Assembly (NCBI GenBank): GCA_900540855.1
Contig: UQHK01000027.1
Span: 1 to 26,408 of the forward strand
From: an uncultured Collinsella sp.
GTDB taxonomy: Bacteria > Actinomycetota > Coriobacteriia > Coriobacteriales > Coriobacteriaceae
Reading direction: 5' to 3'
DNA: 26,408 bases
In this document: positions 1-8,033 of the stretch, in pieces
Position numbering within the stretch: position 1 is the first letter of the stretch
Layout of the letters: the number at the start of each line of letters is the position of its first letter
Program-made: the position numbers and the translations under genes
Notes under the pieces: generated by a model
Databases searched by the model: none
Told to the model about the DNA's origin: nothing
The model's input: only the letters and a program-made list of their open reading frames with translations

Positions 1-1433
<1,433 letters not shown>

Positions 1434-1575
1434 TAGAAATTCCCTCTCTCTTTTGCGTTCGCGCCGCCTCGACGGTCTGTCGCGCGGCGCTTCGGCTTGT
1501 CTTTCAGGATGTAGTGTATCCCCTTATGGGCCGGAATATACAAAATCTAAGTCAATTCATATAAGATTTCTTATC

Positions 1576-1597
1576 TCTGAGAGTTTAGGTTCTCAAA
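1576..1597. promoter_or_regulatory. HAIR-like inverted repeat upstream of dnaK
   Basis: TGAGA at 1578-1582 and TCTCA at 1591-1595 form a 5-bp inverted repeat with an 8-bp spacer, about 145 bp upstream of dnaK. The half-sites partly resemble the actinobacterial HspR operator HAIR (CTTGAGT-N7-ACTCAAG), but the match is imperfect and the spacer is one base longer. No CIRCE element is visible. This is a weak candidate only. Confidence 0.22.
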
Positions 1598-1704
1598 TGC
1601 GCAGGTAGATGCACTGTTTGAGTTCTCGGCAGATCTATTGAGATCTATGTAGAGTTGGCTGAGGTTTGGGCTTGGGAGCGCACATGGCGGCCCCGGGCTT
1701 CCCT

Positions 1705-1753
1705 GGGGAAAGTTCGACCCGTTTTTCGGCCAAATAACGGGATGCCCTTTCCG
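1705..1753. repeat. Interspersed intergenic repeat, copy 1
   Basis: Three pieces recur at the right end of the window. GGGGAAA-N6-CCCGTTT at 1705-1724 matches 26248-26267 with the same spacing. A 26-base segment at 1715-1740 matches 26320-26345 at 23 of 26 positions. The 15-mer at 1739-1753 matches 26220-26234 at 14 of 15. The shared core includes TTCGGCCAAATA. Two sites 24.6 kb apart carrying the same pieces indicate a dispersed intergenic repeat family. Confidence 0.6.
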
Positions 1754-1887
1754 CAGACGCGCTCAATCGCTCAATATTTCAAGTCACCTTTAGCTAACAT
1801 TTGCGCAGCTCAACGGCCCCACCTGCGCGTTTTTTAGTAAACCTTGGCATACTCGGCGAACGGTATGAAGATGCCGGCCAGAGGGTA

Positions 1888-1915
1888 TTGCAAACGGTCG
1901 CTCCCGTGGTATGTT
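1888..1915 (+). promoter_or_regulatory. Candidate ferredoxin promoter
   Basis: TTGCAA at 1888-1893 and TATGTT at 1910-1915 are separated by 16 bp and resemble a vegetative -35/-10 pair, upstream of the ferredoxin start at 1977. Just downstream, TTGACCGA (1917-1924) and TCGGTCAA (1953-1960) form a perfect 8-bp inverted repeat in the leader. It could be an mRNA hairpin or an operator. Confidence 0.4.
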
Positions 1916-1976
1916 TTTGACCGAATCAAACCGGCGCGCATCGTCTGTAGCGTCGGTCAACAGAGAGGAAACTACC

Positions 1977-2162
1977 ATGGCTCATCCCGTAATTGATGCC
2001 GACGAGTGCATCGCTTGTGGCGTTTGCGTCGACTCCTGCCCCGCTGGCGTTCTGGAGCTCCAGGACGTCGCTACCGTCGCTGACGAGGACTCCTGCGTCG
2101 CCTGTGGCGCCTGCCAGGACGCTTGCCCCGCTGGCGCGATCACCGAGATCGTCGAGGAGTAG
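1977..2162 (+). CDS. 2[4Fe-4S] ferredoxin
   Basis: This small acidic cytosolic electron carrier has 61 residues. Two clostridial-type cluster motifs are complete: C11-x2-C14-x2-C17-x3-C21 (CIACGVC then CP) and C40-x2-C43-x2-C46-x3-C50 (CVACGAC then CP). Each motif is followed by the usual Pro and by an Ala-Gly pair, and the two halves are clearly duplicated. The frame stays open upstream to an ATG at 1911. The start at 1977 is chosen because AGAGAGGAAACTACC precedes it and the protein then begins MAHPVIDADEC, as in family members. It is monocistronic, with its own terminator. Such ferredoxins serve pyruvate:ferredoxin oxidoreductase and hydrogenases in anaerobes, but the partner cannot be told from the sequence. 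Codon use (many GCT and GAC) suggests high expression. Confidence 0.96.
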   Translation: MAHPVIDADECIACGVCVDSCPAGVLELQDVATVADEDSCVACGACQDACPAGAITEIVEE

Positions 2163-2204
2163 CAACTCCCCCACCTGCACACTCAAAAGTACACCGTGCA
2201 CAAA

Positions 2205-2249
2205 AAAAGGAGGCCTCCGCATCGCCGCGGAGGCCTCCTCTTTTGTTTG
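2205..2249. terminator. Bidirectional intrinsic terminator
   Basis: A perfect 13-bp stem, 2208-2220 with 2227-2239, closes a 6-base loop. It is flanked by an A run on the left (2202-2208) and a T-rich tract on the right (2240-2249). It can therefore stop both the ferredoxin transcript (+) and the convergent nad operon (-), whose last gene ends at 2309. Confidence 0.92.
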
Positions 2250-2308
2250 TGCGGATAACAAATTTGGCGCCGCTGCAGATTGCCGCTTAGGGGCGTTTGC
2301 GGCGTCGG

Positions 2309-2854
2309 CTATGACAGATCATCTTCGTAGGGCATCAGGTCCGCCAAGTAGCCTTTTTCCTTGAGCATAGCCTCAATCTCGTCGAGGGTTTGCTCATCCT
2401 CTGCCGCAATGCGATGGAAGTGATAGCCGCTCGTCACCGTTAGTAGTGGAAAGCTCTTGCCGCTCTCGATATCGTGCAGGTAGCGCTCAACATCGCGACG
2501 ATTGCGAATGTCCAGGTCGGCCGTGATCTTACCGTACACGCGATGATTGACGATCACGTTGAGCACGGCGCCGCCGGCGTCGACGATACTCGTGAGCTCA
2601 TCGCCTGCCTGCTCCACGCTGTGGCGAACCTTGACCAAGCGCGTGGGCACGGCGGGGCTGCTGGGGGCCTCCTGCAGCACATAGCCACGGTTGGTTGCCA
2701 CGACATCGTGCCCATCGGCACGCAACAGGGCAATATCCTGAACCACGACCTGGCGGCTCACGCCAACCTCGCGGGCAAGTGCGCTGCCCGAAACGGGCTC
2801 CCTGGCTCCCTCGAGCACGCCCATGATGGCACGACGGCGCTCGCGGGCGTTCAT
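2309..2854 (-). CDS. niaR: NiaR-type niacin-responsive repressor (HTH plus 3H domain)
   Basis: This 181-residue protein is the predicted transcriptional repressor of NAD synthesis genes. Residues 5-60 form a winged helix of the HTH_11 type (REVGVSRQVVVQDIALLRADG region). Residues 75-170 form the 3H ligand-binding domain, with the expected histidines at H78 (KVRHSVEQAG), H104 (VNHRVYGKI) and H145/H147 (SGYHFHRI). NiaR/YrxA proteins bind niacin and a metal ion through this domain. The start codon overlaps the nadC stop by one base (TAATG), so it is the last gene of nadA-nadB-nadC-niaR. This position suggests autoregulation through the palindrome upstream of nadA. BirA-like regulators share the HTH but not the 3H domain, so the call is firm. 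Confidence 0.93.
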   Translation of the reverse strand: MNARERRRAIMGVLEGAREPVSGSALAREVGVSRQVVVQDIALLRADGHDVVATNRGYVLQEAPSSPAVPTRLVKVRHSVEQAGDELTSIVDAGGAVLNVIVNHRVYGKITADLDIRNRRDVERYLHDIESGKSFPLLTVTSGYHFHRIAAEDEQTLDEIEAMLKEKGYLADLMPYEDDLS

Positions 2855-3714
2855 TATTTACCGTCCAGCAGACGCAGGTGCTTGAGCGAGAGGTCGAGGA
2901 TCGGGGCGGAGTGTGTCAGCGCGCCCGAGCTAATAAAGTCGACGCCCAGATCGGCCAGAGCGCGGATATTGTTGGCATCCACATTGCCCGAGCACTCGGT
3001 CTTGGCGCGTCCGGCGATAAGCCCAATCGCGGCAGCCATGTCATCGTGGGTCATGTTGTCGAACATGATGATGTCGGCACCGGCCTCCACGGCCTCGCGT
3101 ACCATGTCCAGGTTCTCGCACTCAATCTCAACCGTCGTGGTAAACGATGCGTGGGCGCGTGCCATCTCAATCGCACGCGTCACACCACCGGCGGCGTCGA
3201 TATGGTTGTCCTTGAGCATGACAGCCGTCGACAGGTTGTAGCGGTGGTTGCTGCCGCCGCCGATCTCGACCGCGGCCTTCTCAAAGACGCGCATGCCCGG
3301 CGTGGTCTTGCGTGTGTCGACAAGCACGGTCTTAGCACCCTCGAGCGCCGCCGCCATGTTGTGTGTGTAGGTGGCGATACCGCTCATACGCTGCAGATAG
3401 TTGAGCGCCACGCGCTCGCCCGAAAGCAGCACGCGCGCGTCGCCGCGCACCTGGCCCACGTGGTCGCCGGCGTGCACCTCGTCACCGTCGGCAACATCAA
3501 ACAGCACCGAGCTCTGCGAATCCAGCAGCTCAAAGGTGCGGGCGAACACATCCAGGCCGGCAATGATGCCGTCGGCCTTGGCGATGAGCTCCACCGTGGC
3601 GGGGCGCGCCGTGGGGCACACGCTCGCCGTGCTCACGTCCTCAAACGTAATGTCCTCGCGCAGAGCCTGCAGAATCAGATCATCGACGACGAGCTTCATG
3701 GTAATGGGATTCAT
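2854..3714 (-). CDS. nadC: Quinolinate phosphoribosyltransferase (nicotinate-nucleotide pyrophosphorylase)
   Basis: This enzyme converts quinolinate and PRPP to nicotinate mononucleotide, CO2 and pyrophosphate, the third step of de novo NAD synthesis. The 286-residue length is normal. Visible family motifs are DTRKTTPGMR, the EKAAVEIGGGSNHRYNL loop, MLKDNHI, VEIECENL, IMFDNM and FISSGALTHSAPILDLSL. The usual EASGG segment reads ECSGNV here, a mild deviation. Start choice: the upstream nadB ends GAGGAG-TAG and that purine run is the ribosome binding site for the ATG at 3714. An internal ATG five codons later is less well placed. The gene is tightly coupled to nadB (3-base gap) and niaR (1-base overlap). 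Confidence 0.97.
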   Translation of the reverse strand: MNPITMKLVVDDLILQALREDITFEDVSTASVCPTARPATVELIAKADGIIAGLDVFARTFELLDSQSSVLFDVADGDEVHAGDHVGQVRGDARVLLSGERVALNYLQRMSGIATYTHNMAAALEGAKTVLVDTRKTTPGMRVFEKAAVEIGGGSNHRYNLSTAVMLKDNHIDAAGGVTRAIEMARAHASFTTTVEIECENLDMVREAVEAGADIIMFDNMTHDDMAAAIGLIAGRAKTECSGNVDANNIRALADLGVDFISSGALTHSAPILDLSLKHLRLLDGK

Positions 3715-3717
3715 GGT

Positions 3718-5121
3718 CTACTCCTCCACGGCCTGCGTGCCGGCGGCACGGGCCAAATCATCGATTGCAAGGGTATCGGCGCTCAGGGCGCGGTGACGCC
3801 CGTCAAGTGCGGGCTCACCGGCGTGCTCCACGGCCAGCGACTTGCCTGTGCGCATGTACCACGCGGCGCGGCGGCCCCAGACCAGCGCCTCGAGCAGGCT
3901 GTTGGAAGCCAGGCGGTTCTTGCCGTGCACGCCATTGCAAGCCGTCTCGCCGGCGGCGTAGAGCTCGGGCATCGAGGTGCGGCCGTCCTTGTCGACCCAC
4001 ACGCCGCCCATAAAGTAGTGTTGCGTGGGTGTGACGGGAATGGGCTCGTCCAAGATGTCGCGGCCGTCCTCCAGACAGCGCGCGCGGATGTTGGCAAAGT
4101 GCCCGGTCACCACGTCGCGCTCGACGGGGGCAAAGCTCAGCCACTCGTGCTCGGTGCCGTCTTGCTTCATCTGCTCGCGGATGGCGGCAGCGACAACGTC
4201 GCGCGGCTGCAACTCGTCGGTAAAACGCTCGCCGGCGGCATTGAGCAGAATCGCGCCCTCACCGCGGCAGCTCTCGCTGATCAGGAACGTACGGCCTGGC
4301 TGCGGCGAGAACAGGCCCGTGGGATGGATCTGCACGTAGTCCAGGTGCTCCATCTTAATGCCGTGCTCCTGCGCGATGTAGCAGGCGTCGCCCGTGAGCT
4401 GCGGGTAGTTGGTCGAATGGTCGTATACGCCACCGATGCCGCCCGTCGCCCACAGCGTATGGCGGGCATGGATCTTAAACGGCTTACCGACATGCACGCC
4501 CTCAGCGGCATTTGCCAGCTCGTCGGCGGGGCGAGCTGAATCGTCCTCGTCCACGGCAACAGCGACGACACCAGTGCACACCGTGGCCCCATCGCGCTCG
4601 GCCGTCAGGATGTCGGTCATGGCAACGTGTTCGAGAATCTGCACGTTGTCCAGCTTGCGGACGGCCTGAAGCAGCTTGGTCGTAATCTCCTTGCCCGTAA
4701 TGTCGGCATGGAAGGCAATGCGCGGACGGCTGTGCGCGCCCTCGCGGGTAAAGTCGAGGCCGCCATCGGCCTTGCGCTCAAAATCCACGCCCATCGCTAG
4801 CAGGTCGTTGATGACCGAGCGGCTCGAGCGGATCATGATGTCGACGCTCTCGCGGCGGTTCTCGTAATGGCCGGCGTGCATGGTGTCCTCAAAGAAGGCA
4901 TCGTAGTCCGAGCCCTCGGGCAGCACGCAGATGCCGCCCTGCGCGAGCATCGAATCGCACTCGTCGACCGCGCCCTTGGAGAGCATGATCACGCGCGTAC
5001 TCGTCGGCAGGTTGAGCGCCGCGTACAGGCCCGCCACGCCGCAGCCGGCAATGACGACGTCGCACTCCATATCGGGGTATTGCTTGGTTTCCACAGGAAT
5101 CCTCTCCCTTGAATGTGACAT
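3718..5121 (-). CDS. nadB: L-aspartate oxidase
   Basis: This FAD flavoprotein oxidises L-aspartate to iminoaspartate, the first step of de novo NAD synthesis. The N-terminal Rossmann motif CDVVIAGCGVAGLYAALN binds FAD. Other family marks are MLAQGGI, HIHPTGLF-like QIHPTGLF, SCRGEGAILLN, QHYFMGGVWVD and ELYAAGETACNGVHGKNRL near the FAD C-terminal contact. From the ATG at 5121 it is 467 residues, shorter than the roughly 530 of E. coli NadB, because the helical C-terminal extension is largely missing. An upstream in-frame ATG at 5145 would add eight residues, but GAGGGA lies between the two and suits 5121 better. It lies 28 bp after nadA in the same operon. Family members use fumarate or oxygen as electron acceptor; in an anaerobe fumarate is likely. 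Confidence 0.96.
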   Translation of the reverse strand: MSHSRERIPVETKQYPDMECDVVIAGCGVAGLYAALNLPTSTRVIMLSKGAVDECDSMLAQGGICVLPEGSDYDAFFEDTMHAGHYENRRESVDIMIRSSRSVINDLLAMGVDFERKADGGLDFTREGAHSRPRIAFHADITGKEITTKLLQAVRKLDNVQILEHVAMTDILTAERDGATVCTGVVAVAVDEDDSARPADELANAAEGVHVGKPFKIHARHTLWATGGIGGVYDHSTNYPQLTGDACYIAQEHGIKMEHLDYVQIHPTGLFSPQPGRTFLISESCRGEGAILLNAAGERFTDELQPRDVVAAAIREQMKQDGTEHEWLSFAPVERDVVTGHFANIRARCLEDGRDILDEPIPVTPTQHYFMGGVWVDKDGRTSMPELYAAGETACNGVHGKNRLASNSLLEALVWGRRAAWYMRTGKSLAVEHAGEPALDGRHRALSADTLAIDDLARAAGTQAVEE

Positions 5122-5149
5122 AAGGAACCGTCCCTCATGCCACATTGTT

Positions 5150-6175
5150 CTAGCGTGCTGCGTACTCGAGCATGCGGTCGAGCGTGAGCTTGGCCTGGTC
5201 TGCCGCCTCGTCCGAGACGCCGATCTGCACCTCGCCCTCGCCCGTCTCCAGGCAGCGCACGAGCTTTTCGAGCGTGATGAGGTCCATGTTGACGCAGGTG
5301 GGCTGCACCGCGGGGAAGTAGAACTTCTTGCCGGTGCCCTGGCAGCGGCGCTCGAGCTCGTAGAGCACGCCGCGAACCGTCACGATAATGAACTCGCTCG
5401 CGTCGGACTCCTCGGCATACTTGATGATGCCGGCGGTGGAGCCGATGTAGTCGGCCTCGGCCAGGACGTCGGCCTTGCACTCGGGGTGCGCCAGCACGAG
5501 CGCGTCGGGATGGGCCTCCTGCGCGTCGACGATCTGCTCGACGGTGATGATGTGGTGGCGCGGGCAGTAGCCGTTGTTGAGGATGACGTGCTTTTGCGGC
5601 ACCTGCTCGGCTACGAAGCGGCCCAGGTTTTGATCGGGGATAAACAGGATGTGCTGCTGTGGCAGCTCGGATACGATCTTAACGGCGTTGGAGCTGGTGA
5701 CGCACACGTCGCTCCAGCTCTTGATCTCGACCGTCGAGTTGACGTAGCAGACCACGGCAAGGTCGTCGCCGTACTCGGCGCGCGCCGCGTCGACCGTCTC
5801 GCGCTTGACCATGTGAGCCATGGGGCAGTCCGCGCCCGGCTCGGGCAGCAGCACGGTCTTGGTGGGGTTGAGCAGCTTGGCGCTCTCGCCCATAAACTCC
5901 ACGCCGCACAGCACGATAGTCTGCTGCGGTAAGCTCTTGGCAAGCTTTGCCAAGTAGAAGCTGTCGCCGACGTAATCGGCAACGGCTTGGACCTCGGGCG
6001 CCACATAGTAGTGCGCCAGAATCACCGCATCACGCTGGGTTTTTAATTGCTGAATGGCCTCGACGAGCTCTGCGGGCACCAGTGCCGCGCGCTCCGTTGC
6101 CGTCGTTGCCGATGCTAGGCCGGCCGCGATATCGCGTGCAAGCTCCGACGCATCCATGTTCGCGCTCTGTGCCAT
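5150..6175 (-). CDS. nadA: Quinolinate synthase
   Basis: NadA condenses iminoaspartate with dihydroxyacetone phosphate to give quinolinate, using a [4Fe-4S] cluster held by three conserved cysteines. Those are visible in the expected contexts: LCGVEFMGESAKLLNP, NNGYCPRHH region and QPTCVNMDLITLEKL. The substrate motif HYYVAPEVQ and the GDSF segment are also present. Length is 341 residues, normal for the family. The ATG at 6175 is chosen over an adjacent TTG because AGAGAGGGG lies five bases upstream of it. It is the first gene of the nad operon and is preceded by a promoter that overlaps a large palindrome. Confidence 0.97.
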   Translation of the reverse strand: MAQSANMDASELARDIAAGLASATTATERAALVPAELVEAIQQLKTQRDAVILAHYYVAPEVQAVADYVGDSFYLAKLAKSLPQQTIVLCGVEFMGESAKLLNPTKTVLLPEPGADCPMAHMVKRETVDAARAEYGDDLAVVCYVNSTVEIKSWSDVCVTSSNAVKIVSELPQQHILFIPDQNLGRFVAEQVPQKHVILNNGYCPRHHIITVEQIVDAQEAHPDALVLAHPECKADVLAEADYIGSTAGIIKYAEESDASEFIIVTVRGVLYELERRCQGTGKKFYFPAVQPTCVNMDLITLEKLVRCLETGEGEVQIGVSDEAADQAKLTLDRMLEYAAR

Positions 6176-6210
6176 CAAGGCCCCTCTCTTTTGGCGAATC
6201 TTGGGGCTTT

Positions 6211-6239
6211 AGTATGACACCTGGCTTTACAGCTGACAA
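6211..6239 (-). promoter_or_regulatory. Promoter of the nad operon
   Basis: Read on the minus strand, TTGTCA (6239-6234) and CATACT (6216-6211) are separated by exactly 17 bp and lie 36 bp upstream of the nadA start. The spacer and -35 lie inside the operator palindrome at 6217-6260, an arrangement in which a bound repressor would block RNA polymerase. Confidence 0.65.
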
Positions 6240-6260
6240 GACAGCTGTAAAGCCAGGTGT
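6217..6260. promoter_or_regulatory. Probable NiaR operator palindrome
   Basis: The 19-bp arms 6217-6235 and 6242-6260 are perfect inverted repeats around a 6-base centre. They begin ACACCTGG and end CCAGGTGT. NiaR sites in other bacteria are palindromes rich in ACAGGTGT-like half-sites, so the match in form, its overlap with the nadA promoter and niaR in the operon all support this. The arms are unusually long and could also fold as an RNA or DNA hairpin. Confidence 0.72.
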
Positions 6261-6284
6261 AAAGTTGGAATAAAGATTCAATCA

Positions 6285-6343
6285 TGGGGCGGGTCCATTT
6301 TCGAACTGGCAAGCTGAGGATAGTTGAAAATGGACCCGCCCCA
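6285..6343. repeat. 18-bp perfect inverted repeat
   Basis: Arms 6285-6302 and 6326-6343 are exact reverse complements around a 23-base loop. The outer end is GC-rich (TGGGGCGGG) and the inner end is AT-rich (CATTTTC). It lies upstream of the nad operon, in a region with no gene. There is no T tract on either side, so it is not a classical terminator. It may be a palindromic intergenic repeat or a remnant of a small mobile element. Confidence 0.75.
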
Positions 6344-6382
6344 AGATTCGAGCAGCCCGTTTTGTCCTGGCCCGAGAGGCAG

Positions 6383-6589
6383 TGGTCAAAAAAGGCCAAA
6401 TATGAGTACTGTCACCAAATTAGTAGCAGCGATTTTCCGGTCCAGATCAGCAAAATCGCCTTGTTTGGAGCCCGATCGTGACTCTGACGGACGAAAATCG
6501 ATGCGCTTTTGGCCGCTGGCACCGATTTTGGAGGCCATTTGGCTGCCACTAAACTGGTAACAGTACTCATATTTGGCCTTTTTTGACCA
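6383..6589. repeat. Composite inverted-repeat element, 48-bp arms with two internal hairpins
   Basis: The 48-base arms 6383-6430 and 6542-6589 are reverse complements at 44 of 48 positions. They contain AAAAAAGGCCAAATATGAG. The 111 bases between them hold two more inverted repeats: GCGATTTT (6429-6436) with AAAATCGC (6452-6459), and AAAATCG (6494-6500) with CGATTTT (6523-6529). The whole can fold as a long stem capped by two hairpins. No credible protein is encoded; short open frames on both strands are by-products of the symmetry. It resembles a MITE-like or structured-RNA element. I do not recognise the family with certainty. Confidence 0.75.
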
Positions 6590-6612
6590 CCGGGCTTCCG
6601 GCAGACCCCAAA

Positions 6613-6644
6613 AGCGGGCCCGAATCGCTCGATCCGGGCCCGCT
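6613..6644. other. GC-rich hairpin left of the IS remnant
   Basis: AGCGGGCCCG (6613-6622) and CGGGCCCGCT (6635-6644) make a perfect 10-bp stem with a 12-base loop. On the minus strand the stem is followed by TTTTGGGG, a short T run, so it could act as a weak minus-strand terminator. No minus-strand gene ends immediately to its right, so its purpose is unclear. Confidence 0.45.
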
Positions 6645-6683
6645 GGGGGTAGCGAGCACAATCGAGGTGTAAGAAGCAAGAGA

Positions 6684-6742
6684 GGGCCATCGCCTAGAAT
6701 CGTCAGCGCCTAGATATTCGACGAGAGGAAAGACGATGGCCC
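6684..6742. repeat. Inverted repeat at the start of the IS remnant
   Basis: GGGCCATCG (6684-6692) and CGATGGCCC (6734-6742) are exact 9-bp inverted repeats, the second overlapping the transposase start codon at 6736. When paired they would hide the start codon of orfA, a feature seen in some insertion sequences to limit transposase expression. The outer ends of the element could not be fixed. Confidence 0.35.
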
Positions 6743-7435
6743 GTAGCGACATGCTATCCCAGCCGGACCGGGGGCTCGGCCTCGACCGGCCCCAGACTGA
6801 GGCATTTCACCGACGAGTTCAAGAGGAAGATAGTCGACCTCCACAACGCCGGAAAGCCCAGGCGCGAGGCCATGGACGAGTGCGACCTCGACAAGAGCAC
6901 CGTGGAGAGGCGGGTCAAGTCGATAAACGAGACCGGCTCGCCGCGCGCCGCCGACAACCGCACGCCCGAGTAGAACCGGATCCTGGAGCCCGAGCGCGAG
7001 AACCGCAGGCTCCGGATGGAGGTCGACGTCTTAAGACGAGCGGCGCCGGTATACGCTCGGAAGTGAGGGCCATGGCGGCCAACGGGGGCCGCTGCCCCAT
7101 ATCGGCGCAGCGCGGGCATCGAGGTATTCCACACGGACCGTGGCAGCGAGTTCGACAACGCCGAGATCGACCTGATGCTCGAGGCCTTCGGCATAGAGAG
7201 GTCGCCGTCGGCCAAGGGCTGCCCCCACGACAACGCCGTCGACGAGTCGACCGACGGGATACCGAAGGCCGAGCTCGTCCACCGCGAGACGTTCGGCACG
7301 ACGCGCGAGCTCCGGGCCAAGCTCTCGGACTACGTGCACTGGTACAACAACTTCAGGATCCACTCGACGCTGGGCTACATGTCGCCGGTCGAGTTCAGAA
7401 AGGCGGGGCTGTCCCTACCGGAATCGTCCAAATAG
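6736..7435 (+). pseudogene. IS3-family transposase remnant (orfA-orfB), internally deleted
   Basis: orfA starts at ATG 6736 after GAGAGGAAAGACG. A one-base excess in the C run at 6790-6793 shifts the frame; read across it, the protein continues HFTDEFKRKIVDLHNAGK, a Tnp_1/HTH helix typical of IS3 orfA. An in-frame TAG at 6971 interrupts it, and TGA at 7064 ends it. orfB begins with GTG 7063 (AMAANGGRCPIS) but jumps near 7106-7117, in a different frame, to the C-terminal end of the rve integrase domain: VFHTDRGSEFDN, CPHDNAVDES and HWYNNFRIHSTLGYMSP. The second Asp and the Glu of the DDE triad survive; the first Asp and perhaps 150 residues are lost. The element is inactive and abuts the truncated tatD. 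Confidence 0.85.
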
Positions 7436-7969
7436 GTGTTGCCAATCCAGCGCATCGAGGCGGGCCCTGCCGGCGAGAAGACGGCTGCGTGGGCGGCCGC
7501 CCAAGCCGCCGCCCACGAATTCGTGGGCGAAGTCGGGCTCGACTTCTCGCGCGCCCATGCATCGACGCGCGCGGGCCGCGTCGTGTCCATCCATGCCGTG
7601 CACGCCGCCACAGAAGCGCTCGACATCCTCGAGCGCCACGGCCTCCCCGCGCACGCGACCTGCATCTTCCACTGGTTTTCGGGCAGCGGCGAGGACTTGA
7701 ACCGCCTGCGCGCGCTCGGGTGCCTCGTCTCGGTCAACGAGTGCATGCTCGCGACCAGGCGCGGGCGCGCCTACGCACGCCAACTGCCGGAAGACGCACT
7801 GCTCTTGGAGACGGATGCGCCCGCATGGCTCGATGCCCCCTGCTCCGCCGCAGAGCTGGAAGCCTCGCTCGCCCACACGCTCTCCCTGCTCGCCGAGATC
7901 CGCGGCACCTCTACGCAAACGCTCGCCCCCGCTCTTGCGGAGACGAGCGTGCGTCTCTTGCGATTGTAA
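7436..7969 (+). pseudogene. TatD-family metal-dependent hydrolase, 5'-truncated
   Basis: This 177-codon frame matches the C-terminal two thirds of TatD-type DNases (TIM-barrel amidohydrolase fold). It has GEVGLDF, VVSIHAVHAATEAL, FHWFSGSGEDL, the SVNECM segment and LLLETDAPAW, the last holding a metal-binding Asp. The N-terminal metal motif (normally DTHAHLD or similar) is absent because the frame begins at the IS remnant. There also seem to be about 20-25 residues missing between GLDFSRAHAS and RVVSIHA compared with family length. The GTG at 7436 directly follows the transposase stop and has no ribosome binding site. I therefore call it a disrupted gene, broken by the insertion. Confidence 0.8.
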
Positions 7970-7980
7970 TCAGCAGATGC

Positions 7981-8019
7981 GCGGGGCGGCGCATCGCGCA
8001 ACTCGATTAACCGCCCCGC
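7981..8019. terminator. GC hairpin between tatD remnant and mupG-like gene
   Basis: GCGGGGCGG (7981-7989) and CCGCCCCGC (8011-8019) form a perfect 9-bp stem with a 21-base loop between two convergent genes. Neither side has a T tract, so this is a probable transcript end or stabiliser, not a textbook intrinsic terminator. Confidence 0.4.
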
Positions 8020-8033
8020 CGCAGTCCGGACGG

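Larger units (their letters stand above)
1434..1887. other. Intergenic region between dnaK and ferredoxin
   Basis: About 540 bp separate the divergent dnaK and ferredoxin genes. The part next to dnaK (1520-1600) is AT-rich and probably holds its promoter and operator. The stretch 1705-1753 carries short repeats that recur near the right end of the window. A short open frame at 1655-1837 has no ribosome binding site and no recognisable protein character, so it was not called. Confidence 0.5.

Noticed and set aside
1655..1837. 60-codon frame between dnaK and ferredoxin
   Set aside because: It runs through the repeat at 1705-1753, lacks a ribosome binding site and has no protein-like features.
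2878..4539. 553-codon plus-strand frame over nadC and nadB
   Set aside because: Antisense to two certain genes, low-complexity His/Arg/Ala composition, no ribosome binding site.
6613..6644. GC hairpin as a true rho-independent terminator
   Set aside because: The T run is only four bases and no minus-strand gene ends to its right; kept only as a hairpin of unknown role.
6284..6690. Several short frames on both strands in the inverted-repeat zone
   Set aside because: They share sequence because the region is palindromic; none has a ribosome binding site and the translations mirror one another.
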